Positions 24,403 to 33,622 of a stretch of DNA of 64,000 nt are shown here, piece after piece (position 1 is the stretch's first letter; every line of letters begins with the position of its first letter). The translations under genes and the position numbers were made by a program. The notes beneath the pieces were generated by a model. That model was not told the origin of the DNA and did no database searches. It saw only the letters and a program-made list of their open reading frames with translations. Source of the DNA: Streptomyces prunicolor NBRC 13075 (GTDB taxonomy: Bacteria; Actinomycetota; Actinomycetes; Streptomycetales; Streptomycetaceae); assembly GCF_000367365.1 (NCBI RefSeq), contig NZ_BARF01000094.1:87150-151149 (forward strand). Direction: 5' to 3'.

Positions 24403-25266
24403 ATGACTCAGACATGGTTCATCACCGGTTCGTCCCGCGGCTTCGGCCGCAACCTCACCGTCGCGGCCCTGGAGGCCGGCGATCAGGTCGTCGCCACGGC
24501 CCGCAAGCCGGAGCAGCTGGACGACCTCGTGGAGAAGTACGGCGACGACGTACTCCCCGTCGCGCTCGACGTCACCGACCGGGCGGCCGCAACGACGGCT
24601 CTACAGGCGGGGGTCGACCGCTTCGGCACGATCGACGTGGTCGTCAACAACGCCGGGTACGCCAATCTCTCCCCGGTCGAGACGACACCGGAGGACGACT
24701 TCCGCCGACAGTTCGACACCAACTTCTGGGGCGTCTACAACGTCTCGACGGCGGCGCTCCCGTTCCTGAAGGCGCAGGGCGCGGGCACGGTCGTACAGTT
24801 CTCGTCCATCGGCGGCCGGGTCGGCGGGAACCCCGGACTCGGCTCGTACCAGGCGGCCAAGTTCGCGGTCGACGGCTTCACGCGCGTGCTCGCGGCCGAG
24901 ACGGCACCGTTCGGCATCAGGTACCTCGTCGTGGAACCGGGCGGCTTCGCGACCGACTGGGCCGGCTCGTCGATGCAGATCCCGGAGGTGGCGCCGGAGT
25001 ACGACGAGACCGTCGGCGCGCTGATCCGCCTCTTCGACGGCCCCGTGGTCGCCGCGGGCGACCCGAAGCGCGCCGGGGAGATCCTGGTCCGGCTCGTCAA
25101 GCAGCCGAACCTCCCCTCCCATCTCCTCCTGGGTGTCATCGCGGTCGAGATGGCGCAGAACTACTCACGCGACCAGATCGCCCAGGCGGCCACATGGGAA
25201 TCGGTGAGCCGCTCGGCCGACTTCGACCAGGACTACCCGGTCGACCTCATAGACACCGAGGCGTAG
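24403..25266 (+). CDS. Short-chain dehydrogenase/reductase
   Basis: A 287-residue classical SDR. The cofactor site is FITGSSRGFGRNLT (TGxxxGxG), followed by the NNAGY strand and a catalytic Ser-Tyr-Lys set (FSSIGGRVG, then YQAAK). Arg at residue 34 (ATARKPEQL) suggests NADP(H). The substrate loop and C-terminal 100 residues are those of the SDR group often called oxidoreductases with unknown substrate. It has no ribosome site before ATG 24403. It is divergent from and probably repressed by the TetR protein through the twin palindromes. Confidence 0.9.
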   Translation: MTQTWFITGSSRGFGRNLTVAALEAGDQVVATARKPEQLDDLVEKYGDDVLPVALDVTDRAAATTALQAGVDRFGTIDVVVNNAGYANLSPVETTPEDDFRRQFDTNFWGVYNVSTAALPFLKAQGAGTVVQFSSIGGRVGGNPGLGSYQAAKFAVDGFTRVLAAETAPFGIRYLVVEPGGFATDWAGSSMQIPEVAPEYDETVGALIRLFDGPVVAAGDPKRAGEILVRLVKQPNLPSHLLLGVIAVEMAQNYSRDQIAQAATWESVSRSADFDQDYPVDLIDTEA

Positions 25267-25364
25267 GAAACCGCCCCACCCGGGTCACCGAAAAACGGGC
25301 CGCGACTCCCCCACCGTAGAAACGGAGCAGAAGCCGCAGCCCGCCACGACAAACCGACTCACCC

Positions 25365-26789
25365 TCAACTGGCCTCGGGGGCAGTCTCCTTGACGCGCTG
25401 CGCGGGGATCTCCGCCTCTTCCGGAACGGTCTCTTCTACGGCTTCTTCCGGCACAGCCGCTTCCTCTCCGGCCGTGATTTCACCTTCTTCTACGTCCGTG
25501 ATCTCGCCGTCGAGGACCTTCTTGGCCCGCTCGATGTCGAGGGCACCCTCCCAGCGGGAGACCGCGAAGACGGCGACGCAGTTGCCGAGGAGGTTGGTGA
25601 CGACGCGCATCGAGTCCATGATGCGGTCCACGCCGAGGAGCAGGGCGACCGCGCCGGCCGGGATCGCGCCCAGCGAGGAGGCGGTCGCGGACAGGGCGAG
25701 GAAGGCCGAACCGGGGATGCCGGCCATGCCCTTGCTGGTCAGCATGAGCACCAGGACGACGGTGATCTGCTGGCCGAGACTGAGGTCGACGCCGACGGCC
25801 TGGGCGATGAACAGCGTGCCGATGGAGAGGTAGAGCGAAGCACCGTCGAGGTTGAAGGAGTAGCCGGTGGGCAGCACCAGGCCGACCGCGTCGTCCCGGG
25901 CGCCGGCCTTGCGCAGCTTCTGCATCACGCGCGGCATGACGGACTCGGTGGAGGCGGTGCCGAGCGCGAGGAGCATCTCCTCGCGGATGTAGCGGAGGAA
26001 CTTCCAGAGGCTGAGCCCGGTGACCATGCGGAGAGCGACGGCAAGCACCACGAGGAAGAGCGCGGCGGCGACGTAGCAGAGGATGATCAGCTTGGCGTAG
26101 GTCTTGATCACGCCGAGCCCGTACTGGCCGACCAGGACGGCCATCGCGCCGAAGACGGCGAGCGGAGCGAGTCGCATGACGAAGCCGACGATCGCGAAGA
26201 TGATCTCCTGCGCCTGCTCGATCGCGGGCAGGACCTGCGGCACCTTGGTGTGGCCGAGGTGGAGCAGTGCGGCGCCCACCAGGCAGGCCAGGATGAGGAC
26301 TTGGAGCAGGGAGTTCTCGGCGAAGGCGCCGATGAAGCTGGTGGGCAGCGCGTTGACGATGAACTCGGTCGTCGAGGGCAGCGCGGCGCCGCCCGTCTTC
26401 GCGTCCACCGCCGAGGTGTTGAGCGTCGACGGATCGACGTGCATCCCGAAACCGGGCTGGACGACGTTGGCGAGGACCAGACCGATGATCAGCGCCGCGG
26501 TGCTGGCGACCTCGAACCAGATCAGCGCCTTGAGGCCGATCCGGCCGAAGGCCTTGAGGTCACCGGCCTTGGCGATGCCGACGACGACCACGCAGAACAC
26601 GAGCGGCGAGATGATCGTCTTGATGAGCCGGGTGAATCCGTCGCCGAGCGGCTGGAGGTCCGTGGCCACGTCGGGCCACAGCTTTCCGACGAGGATTCCG
26701 AGGACGAGCGCGCAGGCGACCTGCGCGAAGAGTGAGGTACGCAGTATGCGTGCGACGCGTCGCGGCAGAGGCGGGACGGACGGCGGCAC
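25365..26789 (-). CDS. dctA: C4-dicarboxylate/cation symporter (DctA/GltP family)
   Basis: A 474-residue membrane carrier with about eight transmembrane helices and two re-entrant loops. Family motifs are the Ser-rich hairpin ALGTASTESVMPRV, GYSFNLDGASLYLSIGTLF with its conserved N-x-D, and TSKGMAGIPGSAFLALSATA. It imports succinate, fumarate or malate, or glutamate/aspartate, with H+ or Na+. The C-terminus has an extra acidic tail of about 60 residues rich in Glu, which is not part of the transporter. Two GTG codons lie two apart: 26789 is chosen because AAGGAG sits 5 bases upstream, while 26795 abuts it. DctA is the best reading; GltP-type specificity is possible. Confidence 0.85.
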   Translation of the reverse strand: MPPSVPPLPRRVARILRTSLFAQVACALVLGILVGKLWPDVATDLQPLGDGFTRLIKTIISPLVFCVVVVGIAKAGDLKAFGRIGLKALIWFEVASTAALIIGLVLANVVQPGFGMHVDPSTLNTSAVDAKTGGAALPSTTEFIVNALPTSFIGAFAENSLLQVLILACLVGAALLHLGHTKVPQVLPAIEQAQEIIFAIVGFVMRLAPLAVFGAMAVLVGQYGLGVIKTYAKLIILCYVAAALFLVVLAVALRMVTGLSLWKFLRYIREEMLLALGTASTESVMPRVMQKLRKAGARDDAVGLVLPTGYSFNLDGASLYLSIGTLFIAQAVGVDLSLGQQITVVLVLMLTSKGMAGIPGSAFLALSATASSLGAIPAGAVALLLGVDRIMDSMRVVTNLLGNCVAVFAVSRWEGALDIERAKKVLDGEITDVEEGEITAGEEAAVPEEAVEETVPEEAEIPAQRVKETAPEAS

Positions 26790-26909
26790 GGGCACTCCTT
26801 GAGGGGGGACGGTCGTTCGCGGAAGTCGATGGGGGGCGACTTCTGCGATACGGAAAGCGGCTTCCGAGTGGACACTTTGAAGCCGTTGTTGATCGCCCGG
26901 AAAACCTCC

Positions 26910-26933
26910 GTGTGACGGCCGTGTAAATCACAC
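26910..26933. promoter_or_regulatory. Inverted repeat upstream of the dicarboxylate symporter
   Basis: GTGTGA and TCACAC arms are separated by 12 bases, about 120 bases upstream of the symporter start and just past the end of the glycoamidase gene. It resembles a transcription-factor site such as Crp or GntR type, but the spacer is longer than the Crp consensus. Confidence 0.35.
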
Positions 26934-26963
26934 ATCTGAGTGACGCATCGCACGCACAGCAGT

Positions 26964-28637
26964 TCAGCAGCCGCTGTGGTCCTCCGTGAGCACCCCCTGC
27001 GCGGTCGACAGCGAACGGTCGTAGCAACCGCCCGAGCCGTACAGCCGGTAGCGCTCACTCGACGTCCCGACTGCGTGCCGCTGGTCGCGGGGCACGTTCA
27101 GCGTGTAGGTCGCGTCACCGCTGTAGGTGTCGTCGAACCGCGACCACCCCGCCCGACGCCCGTCCCGCGTATCGACGACGGCCGCCCGGTCGCCCAGCGT
27201 GAGAACGGTACGCAGCCGGTCGTCCGTCCCGATCGTCGTCGCGCCGTTCATCGTGTACGTCCGGTGCGTGGCCGTCGTCCGGGCCGGTCCACGTCCGTCG
27301 ACGGTCACCGACTCGTCGTCCGTCCAGGTCGCGTCGAGCCCGTCCATGTTCTCGCCGTCGATCCAACGGTGTACGGAGGTGTTCGCGAGCGTCCGGTCGA
27401 CGGTGGTCCGCACCCGGCCGTGCGAGGTGTCGACATACCCGGCGGTGGTCAGCCGGTGGCCCGCGTCGGTGTCCACGCGTTCCTCCGAACCGGGCGTGTA
27501 TATCGAGGAGTTGGCGAGCTCGCCCGCCCGGTCGAGGGTGAGTTTTCCGGTGACGTGGGCGCGCTGCGCGTCCTGCCAGACGAGCACGTTCACCGGCGCG
27601 CTCCACCCACTCTGCCCCTCGGGCACGCCCACGACGGAGACGTCGATGTGGTGCGGGCGGCCGTCGTTGAGGAGACCGGCGAAGGGTGTGAGGTCGTATT
27701 CGATCGGCTTGACGTCGAAGGCGCGCGGGCCGGGAATGACGTACCAGAGGAAGGGGTCGGACCAGCCGCCGGTCCACACGTTCGGGAACGGGGCGGCGAT
27801 TCCGGCGAGTTGGCCGTCGACCTTGATCTGCACCTCGCGGTAGGGGCCCTTGTCGGCCTGGCAGGAGTACGGCGCCGAGTCGGGCACGGCGAGGTACCAG
27901 AACTCCTCGCAGCCGCCGCCGGATCCGGTGGCGTACACCTCGGCCACGATGCGTTCGGTGTTGCGCGGGGTGGTGAGGGTCGAGTCGGCGGCGAGGGTGA
28001 GGACACGGTCGGGGGTCTGCGCCGCGGCAGGTCTGCCCTCGTAGAACGTCAGCGTGGCCTTGACGCCGATGACTCCGGTGTACGTGTCGTCGACGACGTT
28101 GCCGATGAGCATCTCGACGTCCTGCGCGGTGCGGAAGGTGGCGCTGTAGCGGGTGACGTCCTTCTCCACGGACCAGGCGATGCCGTCGGGGGACGGCTCC
28201 GGCGTCGACGTACGGAGGATCTCGACCCCGCCGACGTGCAGATAGCCGAGTCGGTCGTACTGCCGTCCCTTGACCGTGCCGTCCAGGCGCAGCACGACCT
28301 TGCTCCAGTGGTCGCCGCAGGCCTTGGGCGGGGTGTAAGTGCCCTTGTACGGGGTGAAGTCGCGGAACTCGGTGTCGGCGAGGGTGACTTGGCAGGACTT
28401 CGTCGCGGGCTTGGCGATCGGCGCGGCGGCGGTGAGGGGGTCGTGCCAGTCGGTGCCGAACTCGGCGGGGACGTCGGCGGGGACGTCGGCGACTTGGACT
28501 TTCGCGTCGGCTGCTTGGGCTTTCGAGCCGACCAGTTGAGCTTTCGCTTCGGCCGCTTGTGCGGGGCTCGCCCCGAGGAGGGTGCTCGCCAGGAGGGTCA
28601 CCCCGGCGAGCATGGACATGACTATCCGGTTTCTCAT
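26964..28637 (-). CDS. Secreted peptide-N-glycosidase A-like glycoamidase
   Basis: A 557-residue exported protein. A Sec signal (MSMLAGVTLLASTLLGASPAQA) is followed by an Ala/Val/Asp-rich linker to about residue 60. The remainder matches the plant/fungal PNGase A family: CGDHWSKVVLRLDGTVKG, DRLGYLHVGGVEILRTSTPE, WSVEKDVTRYSATF, PFPNVWTGGWSDPFLWYV and YDLTPFAGLLNDG. These enzymes cleave the amide link between N-glycans and asparagine. It ends with a Cys-rich tail (GGCYDRSL, HSGC). It follows an L,D-transpeptidase gene by 10 bases on the same strand. The presence of an N-deglycosylating enzyme suggests growth on glycoproteins of plant or fungal origin. Confidence 0.82.
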   Translation of the reverse strand: MRNRIVMSMLAGVTLLASTLLGASPAQAAEAKAQLVGSKAQAADAKVQVADVPADVPAEFGTDWHDPLTAAAPIAKPATKSCQVTLADTEFRDFTPYKGTYTPPKACGDHWSKVVLRLDGTVKGRQYDRLGYLHVGGVEILRTSTPEPSPDGIAWSVEKDVTRYSATFRTAQDVEMLIGNVVDDTYTGVIGVKATLTFYEGRPAAAQTPDRVLTLAADSTLTTPRNTERIVAEVYATGSGGGCEEFWYLAVPDSAPYSCQADKGPYREVQIKVDGQLAGIAAPFPNVWTGGWSDPFLWYVIPGPRAFDVKPIEYDLTPFAGLLNDGRPHHIDVSVVGVPEGQSGWSAPVNVLVWQDAQRAHVTGKLTLDRAGELANSSIYTPGSEERVDTDAGHRLTTAGYVDTSHGRVRTTVDRTLANTSVHRWIDGENMDGLDATWTDDESVTVDGRGPARTTATHRTYTMNGATTIGTDDRLRTVLTLGDRAAVVDTRDGRRAGWSRFDDTYSGDATYTLNVPRDQRHAVGTSSERYRLYGSGGCYDRSLSTAQGVLTEDHSGC

Positions 28638-28647
28638 GGGCGGTGTT

Positions 28648-29409
28648 CTACCCCTTGAGGTCCGCCCTGTCCCCCATCAGCACCACGGGATGCCGGTCCG
28701 GGTCCAGCGTGCGCAGCAGATACTCCATCGCCTCTTTGGACAGGCTGACGCAGGCCGACGTACCGCTGCCGTGGTCCAGATGCAGCCAGATCCCGCCACC
28801 CTTGTCCTCGCCCTCGGGCTGCTCCGCGTCGTCGGGCGGGGTGCCGGGGACACGGTTGTAGTCGATGGCGATGACGTAGTCGAAGTCGTGCCAGTGCGAC
28901 TCGTCCCAGTCGCGCGGTGCCTCGTACGACTCGTCCTGGGAGTACGGGAGTGCGGTGCCGGGGTCATCGAGCACACCGCCCGCGGCGGTCAGCGTGAACA
29001 CGCCGACGGGGCTGCGCTTGTCGCCGAGGTGGTGGTCGGTGGTCCAGCCCAGCTTGCCGTTGTGCGCGGGCCAACTGGCGGCCCGTTCCCAGGTGTTGCC
29101 GTTCTTGGTGAACAGGACGGCGGTGGAGTCCGGGGAGTCGTTGCCGTTGCCGTAGACCGTGAGGACCTGGCCGGTGTCGGCGGGGATGGCGCGCTGGAGC
29201 CGGTCGCCGACGTCCGGGATGCGGGTCGGGTCCGGGGCCGCGGTGGTGGTGACCGGTCTCGGGTGGGTCGCCCGGGCGCCCGGTCTCCCTTCCCGGCCGC
29301 CGGAGTGTCCGGTGTGCGCGCTGCCGCACGCGGACAGGGTCGTCATCGTCAGAAGAGAACCGAGAGCCGCCATCGCGACCGTCGCACGTCGTGTGCCGCC
29401 ACTCTGCAT
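28648..29409 (-). CDS. L,D-transpeptidase-fold lipoprotein
   Basis: A 253-residue exported protein. The signal ends in the lipobox TLSACGS, so it is probably a lipoprotein. A Pro/Thr-rich linker precedes the YkuD-type catalytic domain, whose active-site segment is WLHLDHGSGTSACVSL with the conserved His and the nucleophile Cys followed by a helix. The motif departs from the usual HxxxGxxSxGCxR form in lacking Arg after Cys. It could cross-link peptidoglycan or act on another peptide. ATG 29409 fits the signal; ATG 29430 is possible, and neither has a good ribosome site. It precedes the glycoamidase gene by 10 bases. Confidence 0.75.
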   Translation of the reverse strand: MQSGGTRRATVAMAALGSLLTMTTLSACGSAHTGHSGGREGRPGARATHPRPVTTTAAPDPTRIPDVGDRLQRAIPADTGQVLTVYGNGNDSPDSTAVLFTKNGNTWERAASWPAHNGKLGWTTDHHLGDKRSPVGVFTLTAAGGVLDDPGTALPYSQDESYEAPRDWDESHWHDFDYVIAIDYNRVPGTPPDDAEQPEGEDKGGGIWLHLDHGSGTSACVSLSKEAMEYLLRTLDPDRHPVVLMGDRADLKG

Positions 29410-29636
29410 CGGGCCATGGTCACATCGCATTCGGCGGCATTGCGTGAGGTCACGGACATCTCGCCCCTGATGGGTGAACGCCGGTTCTGACCCCTGCCAG
29501 GGAAAACCGCTTGCTTCCGACCACGCTGCGACGCGAACCTTTCACGGTTTGTTGCCGCGTTCCGCTCGCGGTCCGTCGCCGCGCTCCGCGGTTCCCTCCT
29601 CCCCCTTCCCGCCTGAACAAGAGCCACTGGGACGTC

Positions 29637-31565
29637 ATGCAGATTCAAGACCTTCCGTATCCCGACCCGGGTGTGCCGGACGCGCGCTCGGGGCCCCGAT
29701 TCCTGTGGTGGCTCGGCCGGAATCAGCTCGGTGGACAGTTCAAGTCCCTGGCCTGGGGGCTGCTGCACTTCGTGTCCGTCTCCGCGCTGCCGTTCTGTGT
29801 GGGGTTCGCCGTGCAGGCCGTGGTCGACCGCTCCTGGAGTCGACTCGCCCTGACCGGCGGGCTGATGGTGCTGTGCGGGGCGGGCATCGCCGTGGGCGAC
29901 ACCTTCCTGCACCGGGCCGCCGTCACCAACTGGATCACGGCCGCCGCCCGCGTCCAGCAACTGCTGGCCCGCCAGGCGGCCCACCTCGGCTCGGCGCTGA
30001 CCCGGCGGGTCGCCGCCGGTGAGGTGGTGGCCGTGTCGACAGGCGACGTCGAGAAGATCGGCTGGTTCGTGGAGGCGCTGTCCCGCTTCCTGGCCGCCGC
30101 GCTGACGATCGTCATCGTGTGCGTCGGGCTGTTCGTGTACCAGCCCGCGCTCGGTGTCGTCGTCGCCGTGGGGGTGCCCCTGCTGGCGGTCTCCGTGCTG
30201 CCGCTGCTGCCCCGCGCCACCCGGCGCGCCGACGTGCAGCGCGAGAAGGCCGGCCGCGCCACCGAACTCGCCTCCGACACCGTCGCCGGACTGCGGGTGC
30301 TGCGCGGGATCGGCGGCGAGGAACTGTTCCTCGACCGCTACCGCCGCGCCTCCCAGGAGGTACGCCACGCGGCCGTGCGCAGTGCCCGGATGTGGGCGGT
30401 CATCTCCGCGATCCAGGTGCTGATGCCGGGGCTGCTGCTGATCGCGATCGTCTGGCACGGCGTGCGGCTGGCCCGCGAGGGACGGATCACCGTCGGCGAA
30501 CTGGTCACCGTCTACAGCGCGGTGATGGTCATGTCCTACCCGCTGCGGCACTTCGAGGAGATCGCCATGGCGTACTCCTTCTCCCGGCCCTCGGCCAAAC
30601 GCGCCGCGCACGTGCTGTCCCTGGAGCGGGTCACCGACACCGGGGGAACACGCGCGGCCGAGGCCCCCGCCGGGGATCTGTACGACCCGGACACCGGTCT
30701 GCTGGCCCCCTCCGGCCGGCTCACCGCCGTGGTGTGCGGGGACCCGGACGCGGCCGGGCGGCTGGCGGAACGCCTCGGCGGGCACCCCGCCGAGGAGGGC
30801 GTCTCCGTACTCCTGGACGGCGTACCGCTCGACGAACTCCCTCTCGACTCGGCGCGCACCGCCGTCCTCGTCCAGGACAAGGACCCGGTGCTGCTGTCCG
30901 GTTCGCTGCGTGAGCTGCTCGATGTGCCCTCCTCGGGTGCGGTCGGCGCGGAGGAGGCGCTGGCCGCCGCGCAGTGCGGGGACGTGCTGGTGGCGCTCGT
31001 GCAGGGGTCGCTCGACACCGAGGACCCGATGGACGCCCGCATCACCGAGCGCGGACGTTCGCTGTCGGGCGGACAGCGCCAACGACTCGCCCTGGCGCGG
31101 TCGTTGATCACGGACCCGGAGGTCCTCGTCCTGGACGAGCCGACGTCCGCCGTCGACTCCCACACCGAGGCCCGGATCGCCGACGGCGTACGGGAGTTGC
31201 GAACCGGCCGGACCACGGTGATGTTCACCTCCTCGCCCCTGCTCCTGGACCACGCGGACCGGGTCGTGCTGGTGCACGAGGGCGCGGTGGTGGCGGTCGG
31301 CGCTCACCGCGAACTGCTGCGGAGCGAGCCCCGGTACCGGGCCGTGGTGACGCGGGAGACGGAGGAGGAGTCCGCGTCGCGCGATGAACAGGCCGTGCTG
31401 CGGAGCGAGTTGGGATCCCGAGATGCCCCGCTCCGGGGTGCCGCGGAACACGACGAGGGTCCCCTCCGGGGTGCCTCGGACGACGACGATGCCTCCCTGC
31501 GAGGTTCCCTGGACGACGAAGCCGCGCTGCGGAGCGCACTGGAAGAAATCGAGGAGAGCGCATGA
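29637..31565 (+). CDS. ABC exporter subunit A (degenerate Walker A)
   Basis: A 642-residue half-transporter with six transmembrane helices (residues of about 35-320) and a C-terminal ATPase. The P-loop is lost: where GxxGxGKS is expected the sequence reads VCGDPDAAGRLAERL. The H-loop His is also missing (TTVMFTSSPLLL). The signature LSGGQRQRLALARSL and Walker B VLVLDEPTSAVD are intact. It must pair with subunit B encoded downstream, supplying the signature to B's nucleotide. The last 70 residues are a charged tail with repeats of the LRG unit (APLRGAAEHD, GPLRGASDDDD, ASLRGSLDD), of unknown use. ATG 29637 has GGGAC upstream. Its stop overlaps the start of B by four bases. Confidence 0.88.
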   Translation: MQIQDLPYPDPGVPDARSGPRFLWWLGRNQLGGQFKSLAWGLLHFVSVSALPFCVGFAVQAVVDRSWSRLALTGGLMVLCGAGIAVGDTFLHRAAVTNWITAAARVQQLLARQAAHLGSALTRRVAAGEVVAVSTGDVEKIGWFVEALSRFLAAALTIVIVCVGLFVYQPALGVVVAVGVPLLAVSVLPLLPRATRRADVQREKAGRATELASDTVAGLRVLRGIGGEELFLDRYRRASQEVRHAAVRSARMWAVISAIQVLMPGLLLIAIVWHGVRLAREGRITVGELVTVYSAVMVMSYPLRHFEEIAMAYSFSRPSAKRAAHVLSLERVTDTGGTRAAEAPAGDLYDPDTGLLAPSGRLTAVVCGDPDAAGRLAERLGGHPAEEGVSVLLDGVPLDELPLDSARTAVLVQDKDPVLLSGSLRELLDVPSSGAVGAEEALAAAQCGDVLVALVQGSLDTEDPMDARITERGRSLSGGQRQRLALARSLITDPEVLVLDEPTSAVDSHTEARIADGVRELRTGRTTVMFTSSPLLLDHADRVVLVHEGAVVAVGAHRELLRSEPRYRAVVTRETEEESASRDEQAVLRSELGSRDAPLRGAAEHDEGPLRGASDDDDASLRGSLDDEAALRSALEEIEESA

Positions 31566-33343
31566 TCGGCGTGGCGCCCCCGGCCTACGACCCGGCGGCC
31601 CCGACCACGGCGAACACCCTGCCGGTCGGTGCCCCCGCGACCGTACGCGCCTACGTGTCCGAACTGTTCCAGCGGCATCGCCGTGCCTTCCTCCTTCTCG
31701 TCGCCGTGAACACGGTCGCCGTGGTCGCCTCGATGGTGGGGCCCTATCTGCTCGGCGATCTCGTCGAGCGGGTGTCGGACGGAGCGCGGGAGCTTCATCT
31801 CGGCCTGACCATCGGGGTGTTCGTGGTCGCGCTCGCCGTCCAGGCCCTGTTCATCCGGCAGGTGCGGTTGCGGGGCGCGATGCTCGGCGAGCACATGCTG
31901 GCCGACCTGCGCGAGGACTTCCTCGTACGGTCGGTCGGACTGCCCCCGGGTGTCCTCGAACGGGCGGGCACCGGCGACCTCCTGTCCCGCATCACCACCG
32001 ACATCGACCGGCTCGCCAACGCGATGCGCGAGGCCGTGCCGCAACTGGCGATCGGCGTGGTGTGGGCGGTGCTGCTGCTCGGCGGCCTGGTCGTCACCGT
32101 GCCGGAACTGGCGCCCGCCGTGCTGATCGCGGTGCCGGTCCTGGTGATCGGCTGCCGCTGGTACTTCAAGCGCGCACCGGCCGGCTACCGCTCCGAAGCC
32201 GCCGGGTACGCCGCCGTGGCCGCGGCCCTCGCCGAGACCGTGGACGCCGGCCGGACCGTCGAGGCGCACCGTCTCGGCGACCGACGGATCGCTCTCTCGG
32301 AGCGCCGCGTCAAGGAGTGGACCGCCTGGGAGAACTACACGCTCTGGCTGCGGTCGGTGCTGTTCCCGGTCATCAACGTCACCCATGTCACGGTGCTCTG
32401 CTCGGTCCTGATGCTCGGCGGGGTGTTCGTCCTGCGGGGCTGGATCGATGTGGGCGAACTGACGACGGGTGCCCTGATCGCGCAGATGCTCGTCGACCCG
32501 GTGAACCTGATCCTGCGCTGGTACGACGAGCTCCAGGTCGCCCAGGTCTCGCTGGCCCGGCTGGTCGGCGTCCGCGACATCGAGCCCGATGCCGGGGACG
32601 CAGGTCTGTCCCCCGAGGGCCGGGACGTGCACGCGGACCGGGTGCACTTCGGCTACCTCGAGGGCGTCGACGTGCTCCGCAAGGTGTCCCTGGAGGTCGC
32701 GCCCGGTACCCGGCTGGCCCTGGTCGGCCCCTCGGGCGCGGGCAAGTCCACCCTGGGCAGGCTGCTCGCCGGTATCTACGCACCCCGGGACGGCCGGATC
32801 ACCCTCGGCGGCGCCGAACTCTCCCGGATGACCGCGGAACACGTCCGCTCCCATGTGGCCCTCGTCAACCAGGAGCACCACGTCTTCGTCGGCTCCCTGC
32901 GCGACAACCTCCTGCTCGCCCGGACCGACGCGACCGACGCCGAGCTGTGGGCGGCGCTGGGCGCGGTCGACGCGGACGGGTGGGGGCGGGCACTGGACGA
33001 CGGCCTGGACACCGAGGTCGGCTCGGGCGGGCTCGCGCTCACTCCGGCCCAGGCCCAGCAGATCGCGCTGGCCCGGCTGGTGCTGGCCGACCCGCACACG
33101 CTGGTCCTGGACGAGGCGACCTCGCTCCTGGACCCGCGTGCGGCCCGGCACCTCGAACGCTCCCTGGCCCGCGTCCTCGACGGCCGCACGGTCGTCGCGA
33201 TCGCCCACCGTCTGCACACCGCCCATGACGCAGACGTCATCGCCGTCGTCGAGAACGGGCGGATCAGCGAGTTGGGGAGCCATGACGAGCTGGTGGCGGC
33301 GGAGGGGGCGTACGCGGCGCTGTGGCAGTCGTGGCACGGGTAG
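31562..33343 (+). CDS. ABC exporter subunit B (degenerate signature)
   Basis: A 593-residue half-transporter with the same layout as subunit A. Walker A is intact (LVGPSGAGKSTLGRLLAG), as are Walker B (TLVLDEATSLLD) and the switch His (VAIAHRLHTA), but the signature is degenerate: LTPAQAQQIALAR replaces LSGGQ. Together A and B form one complete ATP site (B's P-loop with A's signature) and one dead site, as in heterodimeric exporters such as TM287/288. The ATGA overlap with subunit A gives translational coupling. The substrate is unknown; no nearby gene suggests one. Confidence 0.9.
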   Translation: MIGVAPPAYDPAAPTTANTLPVGAPATVRAYVSELFQRHRRAFLLLVAVNTVAVVASMVGPYLLGDLVERVSDGARELHLGLTIGVFVVALAVQALFIRQVRLRGAMLGEHMLADLREDFLVRSVGLPPGVLERAGTGDLLSRITTDIDRLANAMREAVPQLAIGVVWAVLLLGGLVVTVPELAPAVLIAVPVLVIGCRWYFKRAPAGYRSEAAGYAAVAAALAETVDAGRTVEAHRLGDRRIALSERRVKEWTAWENYTLWLRSVLFPVINVTHVTVLCSVLMLGGVFVLRGWIDVGELTTGALIAQMLVDPVNLILRWYDELQVAQVSLARLVGVRDIEPDAGDAGLSPEGRDVHADRVHFGYLEGVDVLRKVSLEVAPGTRLALVGPSGAGKSTLGRLLAGIYAPRDGRITLGGAELSRMTAEHVRSHVALVNQEHHVFVGSLRDNLLLARTDATDAELWAALGAVDADGWGRALDDGLDTEVGSGGLALTPAQAQQIALARLVLADPHTLVLDEATSLLDPRAARHLERSLARVLDGRTVVAIAHRLHTAHDADVIAVVENGRISELGSHDELVAAEGAYAALWQSWHG

Positions 33344-33360
33344 CTCCGCTGGTCGAGCGG

Positions 33361-33470
33361 TTACTGAGCTGCGGGCCGGTGGAATCCTGCGGGCCGGTGG
33401 GGGCTGGTCGGGGAGAGAGGTGACTGATCTGCGGGCCGGTGAGTACCCGCCGGCCGGTGGGGGCTGGTCG
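33361..33470. repeat. 60-bp period direct repeat
   Basis: Bases 33361-33410 and 33421-33470 match at 42 of 50 positions, with the same GGGGGCTGGTCG end. They lie between the exporter and DUF5709 genes in a stretch with no ORF of substance. Confidence 0.7.
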
Positions 33471-33524
33471 CGCCCACGCGGCGGAGCCGCATATGTCACA
33501 GCCCCGCGCCCCTTCCGGGGCGCT
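33460..33524 (+). repeat. Second copy of the common Streptomyces intergenic repeat
   Basis: It begins with GGGCTGGTCGCGC and ends with CCCCGCGCCCCTTCCGGGGC. The middle holds the variant segment CCACGCGGCGGAGCCGCATA. The terminal palindrome (GCGCCCCTTCCGGGGCGC) can form a hairpin and may terminate the exporter operon. Confidence 0.6.
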
Positions 33525-33622
33525 GTACCGCACCGGAACCGGGCGCCTGCCGTTGCGCCCGGGGGAAAAGGGGTGGAAGGCTGGGATGAGAACGGGCCGG
33601 TCCCCACCACCTGGAGGTACCC

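Noticed and set aside
26910..26933. Consensus Crp site before dctA
   Set aside because: The arms match TGTGA/TCACA, but the spacer is 12 rather than 6 bases, so I list only an unassigned inverted repeat.
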